Source of the DNA: Pelargonium nanum
Taxonomy: Eukaryota > Streptophyta > Magnoliopsida > Geraniales > Geraniaceae
Assembly (NCBI GenBank): GCA_036897485.1
Contig: JAYMTF010000185.1
Span: 1-46,996, forward strand
Direction of reading: 5' to 3'
Length of the DNA stretch: 46,996 bases
Within the stretch, counting starts at the first letter, position 1, and every line of letters begins with the position of its first letter. The notes under the pieces were generated by a model. It did no database searches. It had not been told where the DNA came from and saw nothing but the letters and a program-made list of their open reading frames with translations. The position numbers and the translations under genes were made by a program. Positions 1 through 11,503 of this stretch are shown in pieces.

Positions 1-400
1 TAGAATATGTATAGATAATGTTAGACATGAAGATGAAAGTGGAAAATAGTGCTATAAAATTTAAATATCTATAGCAACACTTTGTGACTGTGAACGATAG
101 CAATGAGAGGAAGAAAAAAAAAACGTTCCAATCTGTTTATTATTGAGGAAAGAGAAAAATGGATAAGATGAGAAAATAAAATAGAAATGAGAGCGTCACT
201 TTCACAGTAAACAGGCAGAGAGAGCAAGCGAGTGAAGGCACAGACATGCACTCGCTTCACTCTTCAGAAACAAGAAAGCTATGTCGCTGCCACGTAAGAG
301 AGAGAAAAACAGTTATCTCACCATTTGTACGCCTCCTTCTTCAAATAGCCTCACGAGTCTTTGACTTGCGAGCTTCCTCAGACCTCGCTCTGCAACTTCC
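1..400. other. Upstream region of the first alpha-mannosidase
   Basis: This AT-rich stretch has no gene of its own. A TATA-like TATAAAAT lies at about 53-60. A CT/GA-rich stretch, as is common in plant 5' leaders, fills about 220-400. The transcription start cannot be placed, and whether the TATA-like site is used is unknown. The short open frames here have no recognisable content. Confidence 0.4.
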
Positions 401-3400
401 ATGGCCATCGCCGTCTTCTTCGCCTGCTTCTGCTTCTTCTCCTTCTATACTATTTTGCCTGTGAAATCTGAGTTCATTGCGTACAATACCACGCCGAGGA
501 TCCTTCCTGGCAAAATCAATGTCCATTTGGTACCTCACTCGCACGACGATGTTGGCTGGTTGAAGACCGTCGATCAGTACTATGTTGGCGCTAAGAATTC
601 AATTCGGGTACTATTTTTAGTATTTACTGTTTTCTGAAGTGTTGAATCAGGGTTTTGAGTGATTTCGGGATGTTCTGCGTATTGTGAAGTGACCGATTTT
701 GGGGTTTGGTTCTCAGGGAGCTTGTGTGCAGAACGTGCTCGACTCTATGATTTCTGCGCTGCTGGAAGATAAGAATAGGAAGTTCATCTATGTGGAGATT
801 GTAGGTTTTCTTTAGAATTTGTCACATTCTCAGTCGTATTGTTGTTTTGATTTTCTGAATTTGTGGGTGAATTTGATTGACTTGAATTGTTCAGGCGTTC
901 TTCCAAAGATGGTGGCGACAGCAGAGCGAGGCTATGAAGGCTAAAGTGAAGGAGCTTGTCAACACTGGTCAATTGGAGTTCATGTAAGTAATAAACAGTG
1001 AATACCTTGAAGTTTTAGGAATTTAGATATAAAAAGATCTGTGAGTATTCTATTTGAATGAAAAATGACTTATTGGGGTTGCCTATTGCCATAAATAGGT
1101 TAGTTTGCATGTTTTGTAACTTTAGAAGTTGAAACATTTGTCATTTTCTGAAACATTTGTCTTGCTTGGAATTTGAAGAAATGGGGGTATGTGTATGCAT
1201 GATGAGGCAAGCCCGCATTATATTGACTTGATTGATCAGACAACTCTGGGGCATCAGTTTATTAAAAAGGAATTCGGTCAAATTCCCAGAGTTGGTTGGC
1301 AGATAGATCCTTTTGGTCATTCTGCTGTTCAAGCTTACTTGCTTGGTGCTGAGGTATGCGTTAGAGGGAGTTCTCTTTTACCTGGTTTGTTCATCATGGG
1401 TAGATTTTCAATGTTCCAATTTATAATGAAAACATGAATAATCTCTTGTATTAATTGAAGGGCTTACATGATACAGTTTATAGGTTTAAAACCTTTTACT
1501 ACGGCATCTGGGCTTGTGCTTGACAAATGTGAACCTCAATTTTTGCTGCAGTTAGGATTCGACTCACTCTTTTTTGCAAGGATAGACTACCAAGATAGAG
1601 CTAAGCGACTGAGAGAGAAGAGTCTTGAAGTGGTATGGCAGGGTTCTAAATCTCTTGGTTCATCGTCACAGGTAGGGATGAAATGTCTGCTTTTCTTTCG
1701 CCTTCAAGCTGTTGGCTTTGAAAATTTATATTTTTTCTCATCATTTCTTGATTTGAATTTATTTTCTGGAGGTGGTGTTATTAAGTTCCTTGGTCTTCAT
1801 CTATTACTTTTCTGTTGCAAATCTGACTCCATTTGTTATTGAGTTCATTTGCAGATATTTACCGGCATATTTCCCAGACACTATGACCCTCCTGATGGTT
1901 TCACATTTGAAATAAATGATGTCTCCGAACCTATTCAGGTGACTCTTGTAAAATATGTGTGATACATGCAAATTTACTCTTCCTGGAAATCCAATTTACA
2001 TTATACATATTTTTGAAGGATGATGCTCTTCTTTTTGACTACAATGTTCAAGAGCGAGTCAATGACTTTGTAGCTGCTGCAGCAGCACAGGTAATCTAGG
2101 AGTATTAATTTTATCAAATTCGTGTTTCCTGCATTCCAACTTCTGGTTCTCCTTGTTCTGCGCTGTAGGCTTAGAATCATTTTCTAAGTTGAAGTTTGTG
2201 TACTATATGATTAGTTGCAACTTGCAAGTAACATATTAATTATTATTTTGTCTAGGTTAATGTTACCAGGACAAATCATATAATGTGGTGCATGGGAACA
2301 GATTTCCGTTATCAGTATGCCAATTCATGGTTCAGGCAGATGGACAAGTTCATTCATTATGTGAACCAGGTGCCATATTTCGGAAGCTTTAGATGAGTGA
2401 ATTGCAATATATCATGCAACTTCATGTGTTTATGTATTTCATATGTTTTGTGAAGTTCCTATCCAAAGGTGAAGTTTCTGAATTGTTTTCTTTTGAATAC
2501 TGTTAGGATGGGCGTGTCAATGCTCTTTATTCAACTCCATCCATCTACACTGATGCAAAACACGCAGCAGATGAAAAGTGGCCTCTCAAAACTGAAGACT
2601 TCTTCCCGTGAGCTGATGTTTAAACCCAACCTATGTAGTTTCCATACCTTGCTTAGTTACCATGACCAAACACAAATTTTTTTTCTTCCCTTTCAGTTAT
2701 GCAGATCATCCTAATGCATATTGGACAGGTTACTTCACAAGTAGGCCGGCCTTTAAGCACTATGTCAGAACGATGAGTGGTTACTATCTGGTAGGGTGTT
2801 GGGTCTACTAAATGTCTTCACAAATCCATTTTGTTATGCCCCATATGGCTCTCTAACTTCTTTTTAACATATATTACTTTTTTTTAGGCGGCAAGGCAGC
2901 TGGAATTCCTTAAAGGCAGAATTTCTTCAGGGCCAAACACTGATGCATTGGCTGATGCTTTGGCGATTGCTCAACATCACGATGCAGTCAGTGGCACTGA
3001 AAGAGCTCATGTAGCTGCTGATTATGCAAAGCGACTGTCAATAGGCTATGATGAGGTGCATACTCAAAACAATAATTTTATGTTATTTCTGGCATTATAG
3101 TGCTTGGTGCAAGGATCTCATACTTTCAAGTCGCAATTGTATGCAGGCTGAGAAGTTGGTTTCTTCTTCACTTGCTTTCCTGGCTGGATCAAGATCAAAT
3201 ACTGGACAAGGAAACCCAGTCACAAGCTTTCAGCAGGTAACAAATAATCAGTCTCGTATGATCATTCTATATGGTATAGTTTGAACGACATCGGTACTCT
3301 TTGTATACTACAGCAGGAAAAATCATATGTTACAACATAATATTGGCTTTGACATATTTTATTCTTGTTGTGGCAACACGACTTTGCTCTTTGTGTGCAA

Positions 3401-6400
3401 TCTAACTTGTTGATTCAAGGAATAAATCTGGGTAAAAAATTGATAAGTTCTCTGTTGTTTGACGCTTGAGTGTCTGCACATTGTTTCTACAGTCAGTGGG
3501 TGGAATGTTCTGCTAAATTCTGTTGTGGATTCTTGTACAGTGTCCTCTTCTTAATATAAGTTACTGTCCTGCTTCAGAAGCTACTTTATCTGATGGTAAA
3601 AGCTTGGTAAGGACGTTGTTTCATCTTGACTTGTGTATTTCTCATTAAGTTCAAAGCTTAGAGTCAACTTTTTCATATCAAATTTATGATCTCATGCTAT
3701 CATCTCTTCTGTAGGTTGTCGTCGTCTACAATCCACTAGGATGGAATAGAGAAGAAGTGATTCGAATTCCTGTAAGTACTTTACCATTCCTGTTTGGTTA
3801 GTGAATGCAAGTAGGGGTGTGCATTATTCGGTTATAACCATTAACCGAATCAAATTGAAATAAAATAAAAAATTTGGTTTGGTTAAATTGATTAACCTTA
3901 AATTTTGGTTTTATTTTGATTAGTAAAACTAACTAATCTAACTGAACTATAACTTACATACTTATTATAGATATTTAATATGAATTTTTTTAATCACTTT
4001 TAGTTATTAATGATTATTTTAATTTTACTCCATTCATAGTACTCCTTTTATTACAAAAAATTAAATTCTTCCATAGCCTGCACAGAGAGGGAAAAGATAG
4101 GATGTAAAGGATGAATGAGGTTGTAGACATGACTTTAATTTACTAGCAAACTATTAAATAAAACCCCTAGTTTTTATATAAGAATCTTATGTTTCGCATG
4201 AATACTTTACTATCACATGATTACAATGGAGAAAATCATGGATATTAATGTACTTGACAGTTATAATAAATTCTAATTGATTTCTGTAATTATTCTATGA
4301 CAGGTAAAAAAATCCTTTAAGTAGCACCTCACTGTCTCATAAATAGAATTGCTGATAGTATGTCGATATTAGGAGTTACTGATATTACAATGTGGAATCT
4401 TGAAGATGCCAAAAAATCCAACCATTTTTTCACTTGTTACAAAATTTGCTTTATGGTTATCCAGAACTAAAGTGATAATCTCTGAGGTAGCATATTGCTG
4501 GTTAGTGCTATATCATCAAAAACATGCTTGCCGAAGAAAGAGTGATGTGATGTTACATCATCTAGAAGCTGACAGATAGATGTTGGTCTAACATTCTGCA
4601 TATGCGTATTTGAAATTCAAACCGAATTGCTACAGGTTTCCACTGACAGCATCGTTGTGCAAGATTCTACCGGAAAAGAAATTGAATCTCAGCTATTACC
4701 TCTATCCAATGTCACTTTGAACTTGAGGAACCGCTATGTCAAAGCATACTTGGGTACATCCCCGAGGACTGCGCTCAAGTACTGGCTTGCATTTTCAGCA
4801 TCTGTTCCACCTCTTGGTTTCAATACTTACATTGTCTCACTGGCAAACAGAACTACAGGTTAGCTTTGTTGTGCAGTGCAGGCACGCTTGAAGTGCACAG
4901 CATATTGTTTCTTTGTAATAATTTTCCCCCTTGAATTGGACAAACATGAAATAATGTCACTATTTATCAACAAAAAGTACATTCTTTTATTGTTTCATTG
5001 ACTGGGTTCAGGTTCAAGCATCTCAACAGTGTACACATCAGATAAAAGCCCAAATGGTACCATAGAAGTTGGTCAAGGGAGTTTAAGGCTAATTTACTCC
5101 GCAGATGAAGGGAAACTTACTCAGTATGTTAATAGCAGGAATCAGGTTTGCAAATTCTGTATTGATTGATGTGATTTCCCCCTAGTACTTCTTTCATTCC
5201 AGTATGATTTGTGAAATTCCAAGTACAGAGATTACAGTTGATTAATCTTGCAGTCATTGTTTGAGATGCCTTTCTCTTTCATTTATATTCTCCATTAAAA
5301 TTAATATTTTCACTATATATTTCCATGGTGAGTAATTATTCTGACATATCCAACCTCTTCATTATCACAGGTTACAGCAATTTCTGAGCAATCATATAGT
5401 TACTATTCTGGAAATGATGGAACTGATAAAGATCCTCAGGTAGTAAAAAGAACCTTGTGTACTACAACTTCATTATATCTTGTAGTTCATGCATATATTT
5501 GCATTCTTCTTACTAGATTGTCAGTTTTCTTTATATTTAGGAAAAGTTGTTTTAAGATTTGACAGTATTATGAAACTTTTGCCATATGCTGCAGGCATCT
5601 GGAGCATATGTCTTTCGTCCTAATGGTACATTTTCCATAAAGTCTGAACGCCAGGTAAATCATGCTAATTAAGATCTGTCCAAAGTTTTTCTAATGGTAA
5701 ATGAAGAGAATTTACAAGAAACTCGTGCAAATATTTGTTTGATTTAGGTTCCCTTAACTGTTATTCGGGGTCAAATATTAGATGAAGTGCATCAGCAGCT
5801 CAACTCGTGGATATCTCAGGTTGCTTACCTGCCATGACAATAAATAATTAGTGTTGCGACCTTGTTATTGAAGTTTCCATTTTCTATTTCATTTTCCAAA
5901 GTACTCAAAATGCGTGGTGTCACAGGTTACTAGGGTGTACAAGGGAAAGGAACATGCTGAAGTTGAGTTCACTGTAAGATTACTTCTCTTGTAAATATAT
6001 GACTGAGAAATTACATGTGTTTGATATGTTGACTTTATCTATAATGATTTTAGATTGGGCCCATACCTGCGGATGATGGAATTGGGAAAGAAATCATTAC
6101 TCAAATAAAAACGACCATGAAAACCAATAAAACATTCTACACAGATTCTAATGGACGCGACTTTATTAAAAGGGTAAGTTGATACTCGTTGCTCTTTGTT
6201 TTGTTAATATTTTAGTCGTTCCAGATTCATATGGTGCATTAGTTTCTTATTCTGACATGTAAAGTTGTATAATTGTATGTAGTTAATCTAATATCTCCAC
6301 TTTCCAAACCACTATCCTTTTCAGTTTTCAGTTTTCAGTTTTCAGTATCCAGTATAATATGGAGGTGTATGACGAAGAAGGATCTATCCAAGAGAAACTG

Positions 6401-9168
6401 GACTTGAAACTTCAATTCGTTATTATTATTATGATGATGATAATTCTTGTATTGAGGTACTCTATTCTAATATTTCGAAATGATTTGCAGATACGAGATT
6501 TCAGGACAGATTGGGATTTGCAAGTTAACCAACCAATTGCAGGAAATTACTATCCTGTATGTTTCTTTAGTGTGAAATTTCTTAATTTTATTGCTTGTTC
6601 GTGGGTTTAGAATCTTAATTTGGAAAATACTGCACTTCATAGTCAAAGTTCGGCAAATGCATGAGCTCTTCTTCTAGTGTGAGCCATTTTATTGGATTGT
6701 AGAGATACAGTTTTTTTAGGAAACCAACCATTCAGAAGATAGTTATAGAGAATAGGAAAGATATGTAATGTTGATGTGGTTTGATAGTAGAAGAGAAACC
6801 CTTTATACAGAGCACTAAAAGAGTTCACTAGTATTCAAACAGGAAATAGGCATATATAGTCCAACGGTTCCTATGGAAACAATTAAGCATTCTAATTAAG
6901 GCAAAATGAAGGAATGCCATAAACCATGGGATTCTAACGTATCTCTACAATAGTAGTAATAGTATTTTAAATCCTTGCAGTTGTTTTTTGGAAAACAAAT
7001 TCTGCTCAGAATCTAATTGCTCTATTACTTCTAACAAAGCAGCTTCCAAAACATTGTTTGGAGGAGATGTATATAATGGTTTTGCTTAATGTCTTATTGA
7101 TACAACTCTGCCAAGTTCCCATAGCTTGTCTTAGAAGCAGTTTAGGAATTAGGATACATTGAAGGGAGCAGTCTTCTTACTCAAGCACACATAAACACAA
7201 ACAAGCTCTACATCCATCTTCTGAATGGTTCTAAGGCAATTCACTGTGTTTCTTTTTTTACTTGTTCTTTAAACATTTTTTTCTGTATTTCCTTAACATT
7301 TTTCAGATTAATCTTGGAATTTACATGGAAGATGACAATACGGAACTTTCAGTACTGGTGGACCGCTCAGTGGGTGGAACCAGCTTAGAAGATGGACACG
7401 TAGAGCTAATGCTCCATAGGTTTGTCATACCTTTCATTGCTTCTTCCAATGATAATTGGTTATGTTGATTCCATCTTAGTACTGGTCATTTCAATTGTTG
7501 TGTTGCTTGAAATATGATGATCCCTAATATAATAATTTTTTTTTTGTTCAATAGGAGGTTACTGCATGATGATGCAAGAGGTGTTGGTGAGACTCTAAAC
7601 GAAACAGTTTGTGTTGCAGATGGATGTGAAGGTTTAACTGTAAGCGTGCCTTATTGGCCCCTATCTACCAAAATGTGTTGGACATTCTTCAAATGAATCA
7701 TATCATTTAGGCTTTAGCTAAAGATTCTTTGGGACATGAAGCGAGCCTTAAACTGTTCAACTATGGCCTATGACATTCACAATTTTTGGGTTGTGACATT
7801 CACCCTTGATATACTTTGACTTTAGACACTTATTTTGGAAATATATACAATGATCTTTCATCCCACCTCAGCTTATGGGGACATTTAAAGAATAGAACAT
7901 TGCTTGAGTTTTCTCTCATTGTTAAATTACCATTGCGCAGATCCAAGGAAAATTCTATCTCAGAATTGATCCTCTGGGAGGAGGTGCCAAGTGGCGTCGG
8001 ACACTTGGACAAGAGATATATTCTCCACTTCTCTTGGCCTTTTCAGAACAGGTGAAAGTTAAAACTTGAAGCTGACTTGATCGGACAGGACTGTGAAACT
8101 TGTGTGCTCATGATCCATTTTCATTTTTTGCAGGATGGAAATAACTGGGTAAATTCCCACGTACCAACATTTTCGGCAATCGATTCTTCCTATGCTTTAC
8201 CAAACAACATTGCCATGATAACCCTCCAGGTATGTAGAGGAATGCACTGTAAACCGAGATCTTGTATTTTTATGTGACATTGCCTGGTGACTTTCACCAG
8301 TTCTGTTTTTTTTTTTTTTCCTACGCCTTGCTAAAAGTTGTTTTCTGTATATGGCAGGAGCTAGAAAATGGAAAAGTACTTATTCGGTTGGCTCACCTAT
8401 ATGAGGTTTTAACTCCTCTCTTTCTTTTCTTTTAACTGTTCAGAACAGAAAAATGTGGGTCTGTGAGTCAGGTTGTGCTGTTTGGACCTTGTGATTTTCA
8501 TGACAGTAGTTTCATATTGAATAGCAAACAATAGATTAGGTGTCATCTACAATTTTTGCGTGTAAGTGATGGCAGTCTAAGTTTCCCATAGACCCTCATA
8601 TGGTGCTTATAGCATGATTTCAGTGTGTGAATGTGACAACAAATTTAGTTCCCCAAAATACTTCAGATCTAGATCTTGAGTTTATGTTTCGGAAGGCAAT
8701 TTTTATACCTCTACTTCAAATTCATATTCTGGTGGGTGTTTGATATATGTACACAGGTTGGAGAGGACAAGGACTATTCTGTCATGACAAAGGTGGAACT
8801 GAAAAAGCTATTTCCAAACAAGAAGGTGAGAGCATTGGGAACATAATTTTAACATGTGTGATTATTGATGAACATGTTTACCTCTTAATTTTGAGCTCCT
8901 ATACATTTTTGTTCAGATAAGCAAAGTGACAGAGATGAGCTTGTCTGGCAATCAAGAAAGAGTTGAGATGGAGAAGAAAAGGTTAGTTTGGAAAGTAGAG
9001 GGTTCTGCGAAAGAACACAAGGTGGTGAGAGGAGGACCTGTTGATCCTGCGAAACTAGTGGTTGAACTTGCCCCAATGGAAATCCGCACATTCTTAATCG
9101 ACTTTGATTACATCCAGATGTTGAGTTCTTCAACAACTAGTGAGAGAGGCTTAGCTCAGCACCAGTAA
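401..9168 (+). CDS. Alpha-mannosidase, GH38, tandem copy 1
   Basis: Encodes a 1028-residue class II alpha-mannosidase of the lysosomal/vacuolar type, which trims mannose from N-glycans and free oligosaccharides in vacuole or apoplast; it resembles Arabidopsis At3g26720. Exons: 401-607, 717-800, 895-983, 1179-1353, 1552-1671, 1855-1938, 2019-2090, 2256-2369, 2507-2607, 2697-2790, 2888-3055, 3147-3236, 3541-3606, 3715-3771, 4636-4858, 5012-5145, 5371-5439, 5595-5654, 5748-5819, 5926-5973, 6054-6173, 6491-6556, 7307-7419, 7555-7639, 7941-8051, 8134-8229, 8358-8405, 8757-8825, 8917-9168. All introns are GT-AG and the frame is open throughout. A hydrophobic signal peptide (about 1-23) precedes the catalytic domain. 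Zinc-site residues are in HSHDDVGW (His48, Asp50), the nucleophile is Asp170 in WQIDPFGHS, and the later zinc histidine is His411 in QHHDAVSGT. The length is normal for the family. The function is well supported; vacuolar versus secreted location is not decided by the sequence. Confidence 0.95.
3812..3920. repeat. Possible hAT-like terminus in intron 14 of mannosidase copy 1
   Basis: The intron is long for this gene (3772-4635). It begins with TAGGGGTGTGCA followed by AT-rich sequence with alternating GGTT/AACC motifs, including the palindrome GGTTATAACC. Starts of this kind are common at hAT-type transposon ends in plants. I found no matching right terminus or target duplication, so the right boundary given is arbitrary. 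Confidence 0.3.
6318..6345 (+). repeat. Four tandem TTTTCAG heptamers in intron 21
   Basis: Four consecutive copies of a 7-bp unit, TTTTCAG, lie about 145 bp before the real acceptor at 6490. Each copy reads like a 3' splice site (pyrimidine run plus CAG). A short ATT/ATG-rich stretch follows at about 6419-6441. Confidence 0.75.
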
Positions 9169-9284
9169 CAATATGCACAAGTGAGTTGTTGTTGTATTTC
9201 TGTTTTCCTCGTCTTCAGGCATCAATCTTGTACGAGTTTGTGAGATAAATGTTGGAATGTATAGTAGTAACCAAAAGATTAATG

Positions 9285-9290
9285 AATAAA
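9285..9290 (+). terminator. Poly(A) signal of mannosidase copy 1
   Basis: A canonical AATAAA lies 117 bp after the stop codon, a typical distance for a plant 3' UTR. The site of cleavage is not visible. Confidence 0.55.
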
Positions 9291-9664
9291 TGACCAGTTC
9301 CAACATTTTCTGATTCACTGCATTCTATTACTCAATTTGCACAGACAAGCAAGTTCAAGACTTTGTGTTCATTTTCTTAGTTTGTCTGCACTGGGACAAA
9401 GTTTTCATTTGGGATGTGGAAACTGGTAAGTGGGTGCTAGAGAAGCTGTGCCAACTAAAAAAGAGTGATTTAGAGAAATTAACTTATGATTTTTATACTT
9501 CATCACATGACAAATAAAATTTTAATAGTATAAAATTTGGCATGTTATTATCCATTTCAATGTATTTAACAGTTGTTTAACATTTCTCTAATGATTGATT
9601 TGGTTCACTCTGAAATAGTAGGAGGGTTGAATGGGTCAATTTTGAAGTATAAAGACTAATTTAG

Positions 9665-9757
9665 TGTTTGTTTGGTAACACTGATTTAGTTGAATAAGAG
9701 GACACAATATCACATTGTAGTGCATCACTTCTTCAACTAAGTGGTTACGCAACAAAT
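9665..9757. repeat. Small fold-back (MITE-like) element
   Basis: An imperfect inverted repeat of about 28 bp has TTTGTTTGGTAACACT then TTTAGTTGAA on the left. Its near complement on the right starts TTCAACTAAGTGG and ends in CAACAAA. The centre also folds (ACAAT...ATTGT). The left sequence TTGTTTGGTAACACT recurs in reverse complement near 11224-11240. Size and structure suggest a non-autonomous hAT-type element; no target duplication was identified. Confidence 0.4.
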
Positions 9758-9842
9758 GCGACATCGTATCGTTTTTGTATTTATTAGCTACCTCGAAATT
9801 GTCAGATCAGATATTTGTTTTATAAGAAAATGAGAATTAAAA

Positions 9843-10806
9843 GGATTAATTACTACAACGGTCCCTGTATTATCAAGAATAGACCGAATTAGTCCTTCTA
9901 CCTCAAAATGGACAAAATTAGTTCTTGTACTATCAAAAACTGAACCCCGTCAAGACCTACCGTTAGGTTCCACCTAAATGTCCGTTAAAATCGCTGACGT
10001 GGAATTTTTTTTGAATAAAAATAATTCATAAATTCAAAATTTTTGCGAGATGAATATTTAAGATGGAGGTGGGGACAGAGGACGGAGGTTGAAGCTCAAG
10101 CGAGTTCTCGACGGTCACGTCACACCGGAGTTGGAGCGGTGCTGCCCAGATCGGCGGCGGTTTTCAACGATTCCGGCGAGACGGTGGTTGGAGGCGAAAG
10201 GGAGGCGTAGGATGAAAAGGAGAAGCTCGGCTGTAGGCGGTATGGGGCGGAGTGGCTTGTTTGGACCTGTTTGGTTTCTTGAAAATTTATTTCCATACAT
10301 TTTTTGGTGTAATTTTTTGTTGTAATTTGGTGTATAAATATTACTCCTATTTTGAGTTGATATTGAGTTTTATTGGTTGAGTTAATGAATTTTTCGGCGA
10401 GATTGTTAACTTCATGGTAATACTATGAATTTTCCGACAACTTCATGAAGTATCCGGTGATATTATGAGTCTTCCGGCGATGTAATAATATAAATTAATT
10501 ATAAAATAAAATAATTTTCATTTAATTTTTTTAAAATCATTTAAATATTAAACTTACCAATTAGAGAGTGACACGTGACCAACAAAAAAAAATAATTCAA
10601 AAATGCCATATATTTGTTGACTGTATATTTTTCATTCAAAAAAATTCCACATCAGCGAGTTTCACGATCATTTGGATGGAACCTGATGGCAGGGACCATC
10701 GGGGTTCAGTTTTTGATAGTACAAGGACTAATTTGGTCCATTTTAAAGTAGAGGGACCAATTCGGTTCATTCATGATAGTACATGGACTGCTGTAGTAAT
10801 TAATCC
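9843..10806. mobile_element. Non-autonomous Mutator-like element (MULE)
   Basis: A 964-bp element bounded by long imperfect terminal inverted repeats of about 175 bp (roughly 9843-10017 and 10632-10806), beginning GGATTAATTACTAC and ending GTAGTAATTAATCC. The flanking 9-mers GAATTAAAA (9834-9842) and AAATTAAAA (10807-10815) match at 8 of 9 positions, the target-site length of Mutator elements. No transposase is visible. The interior has a GC-rich block at about 10060-10275, unlike its AT-rich surroundings and open on both strands for 60-80 codons, which could be a captured gene fragment (Pack-MULE). It is followed by degenerate CCGGCGA/CCGACAA/CCGGTGA motifs at about 10395-10480. The right-end sequence GTAGTAATTAATCCAAAT (10793-10810) recurs at 10848-10865. 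Confidence 0.8.
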
Positions 10807-11068
10807 AAATTAAAAACATATGCCACTTGAGATTAATTGGACACTGTGTAGTAATTAATCCAAATAATTTAGGTATTAAATTAAGATGATATCAATAATT
10901 CGAGTACCAATTAGAGAAAATTAAATTATGTACCAATCTCAAGCAACATGTATAGTAAAGATACCAAAATAAAATATTATCTTTTGATTTTTTTACCAAA
11001 CATACAAGTAACTTGAAGTTGATTTTTTTTTAATGATGTTGTAGTGACTTCAAGTCATTAGTAGTGTT

Positions 11069-11214
11069 TTTTGGGTATAAACCGTGAGGTTTCTGAGCGG
11101 GCCCGCAAACTCGCAGTTGATACCTTTAAGCCGTTTTACTACACCCAAATTAATGATCATTCGAATCGGATAGGACCACAAGGGCGGCAAAGCTCTCCCT
11201 CCGTACCAAGTTTT
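11069..11214 (-). mobile_element. SINE-like insertion with 17-bp target duplication
   Basis: A 146-bp segment is flanked by identical 17-mers, AAGTCATTAGTAGTGTT, at 11052-11068 and 11215-11231. Read on the minus strand it has a possible polymerase III A box near its start (TACGGAGGGAG), a B-box-like GATTCGAAT about 30 bp later, and a short A run at the 3' end next to the duplication. The long direct repeats and small size fit a SINE. The family is not recognised and the box assignments are approximate. Confidence 0.6.
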
Positions 11215-11503
11215 AAGTCATTAGTAGTGTTACCAAACAAGAACTTGCTCCAAAGCAAACGGACAATTCACGGTTAGCCCATAAAACCACCTGTGGGCCC
11301 TACTTAATCCGTCACGTGAACGGACAATTATTTGAAGGTCATGCACATAGCATTGACATGACAATAATTCATTTCTCTCTCCTCTCTCTCATCACTCGCT
11401 ACCATAACACCAACAAAGATCACAATGCAACTTCAATGACGATCTACAGCACAGCTACTGTCTCCTGAACTGTACATACTGGAACTGAACGCGAGCAACA
11501 ACA

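Noticed and set aside
10089..10325. Open frames on both strands inside the MULE as a gene
   Set aside because: They arise from GC-rich content with few stops, show no domain, and lie wholly inside the mobile element; noted only as a possible captured fragment.
10993..11240. A second fold-back MITE hosting the 11069 SINE
   Set aside because: The inner ACTTGAAGT/ACTTCAAGT is inverted, but the outer TTACCAAACA sequences are in direct orientation, so no proper terminal inverted repeat can be drawn.
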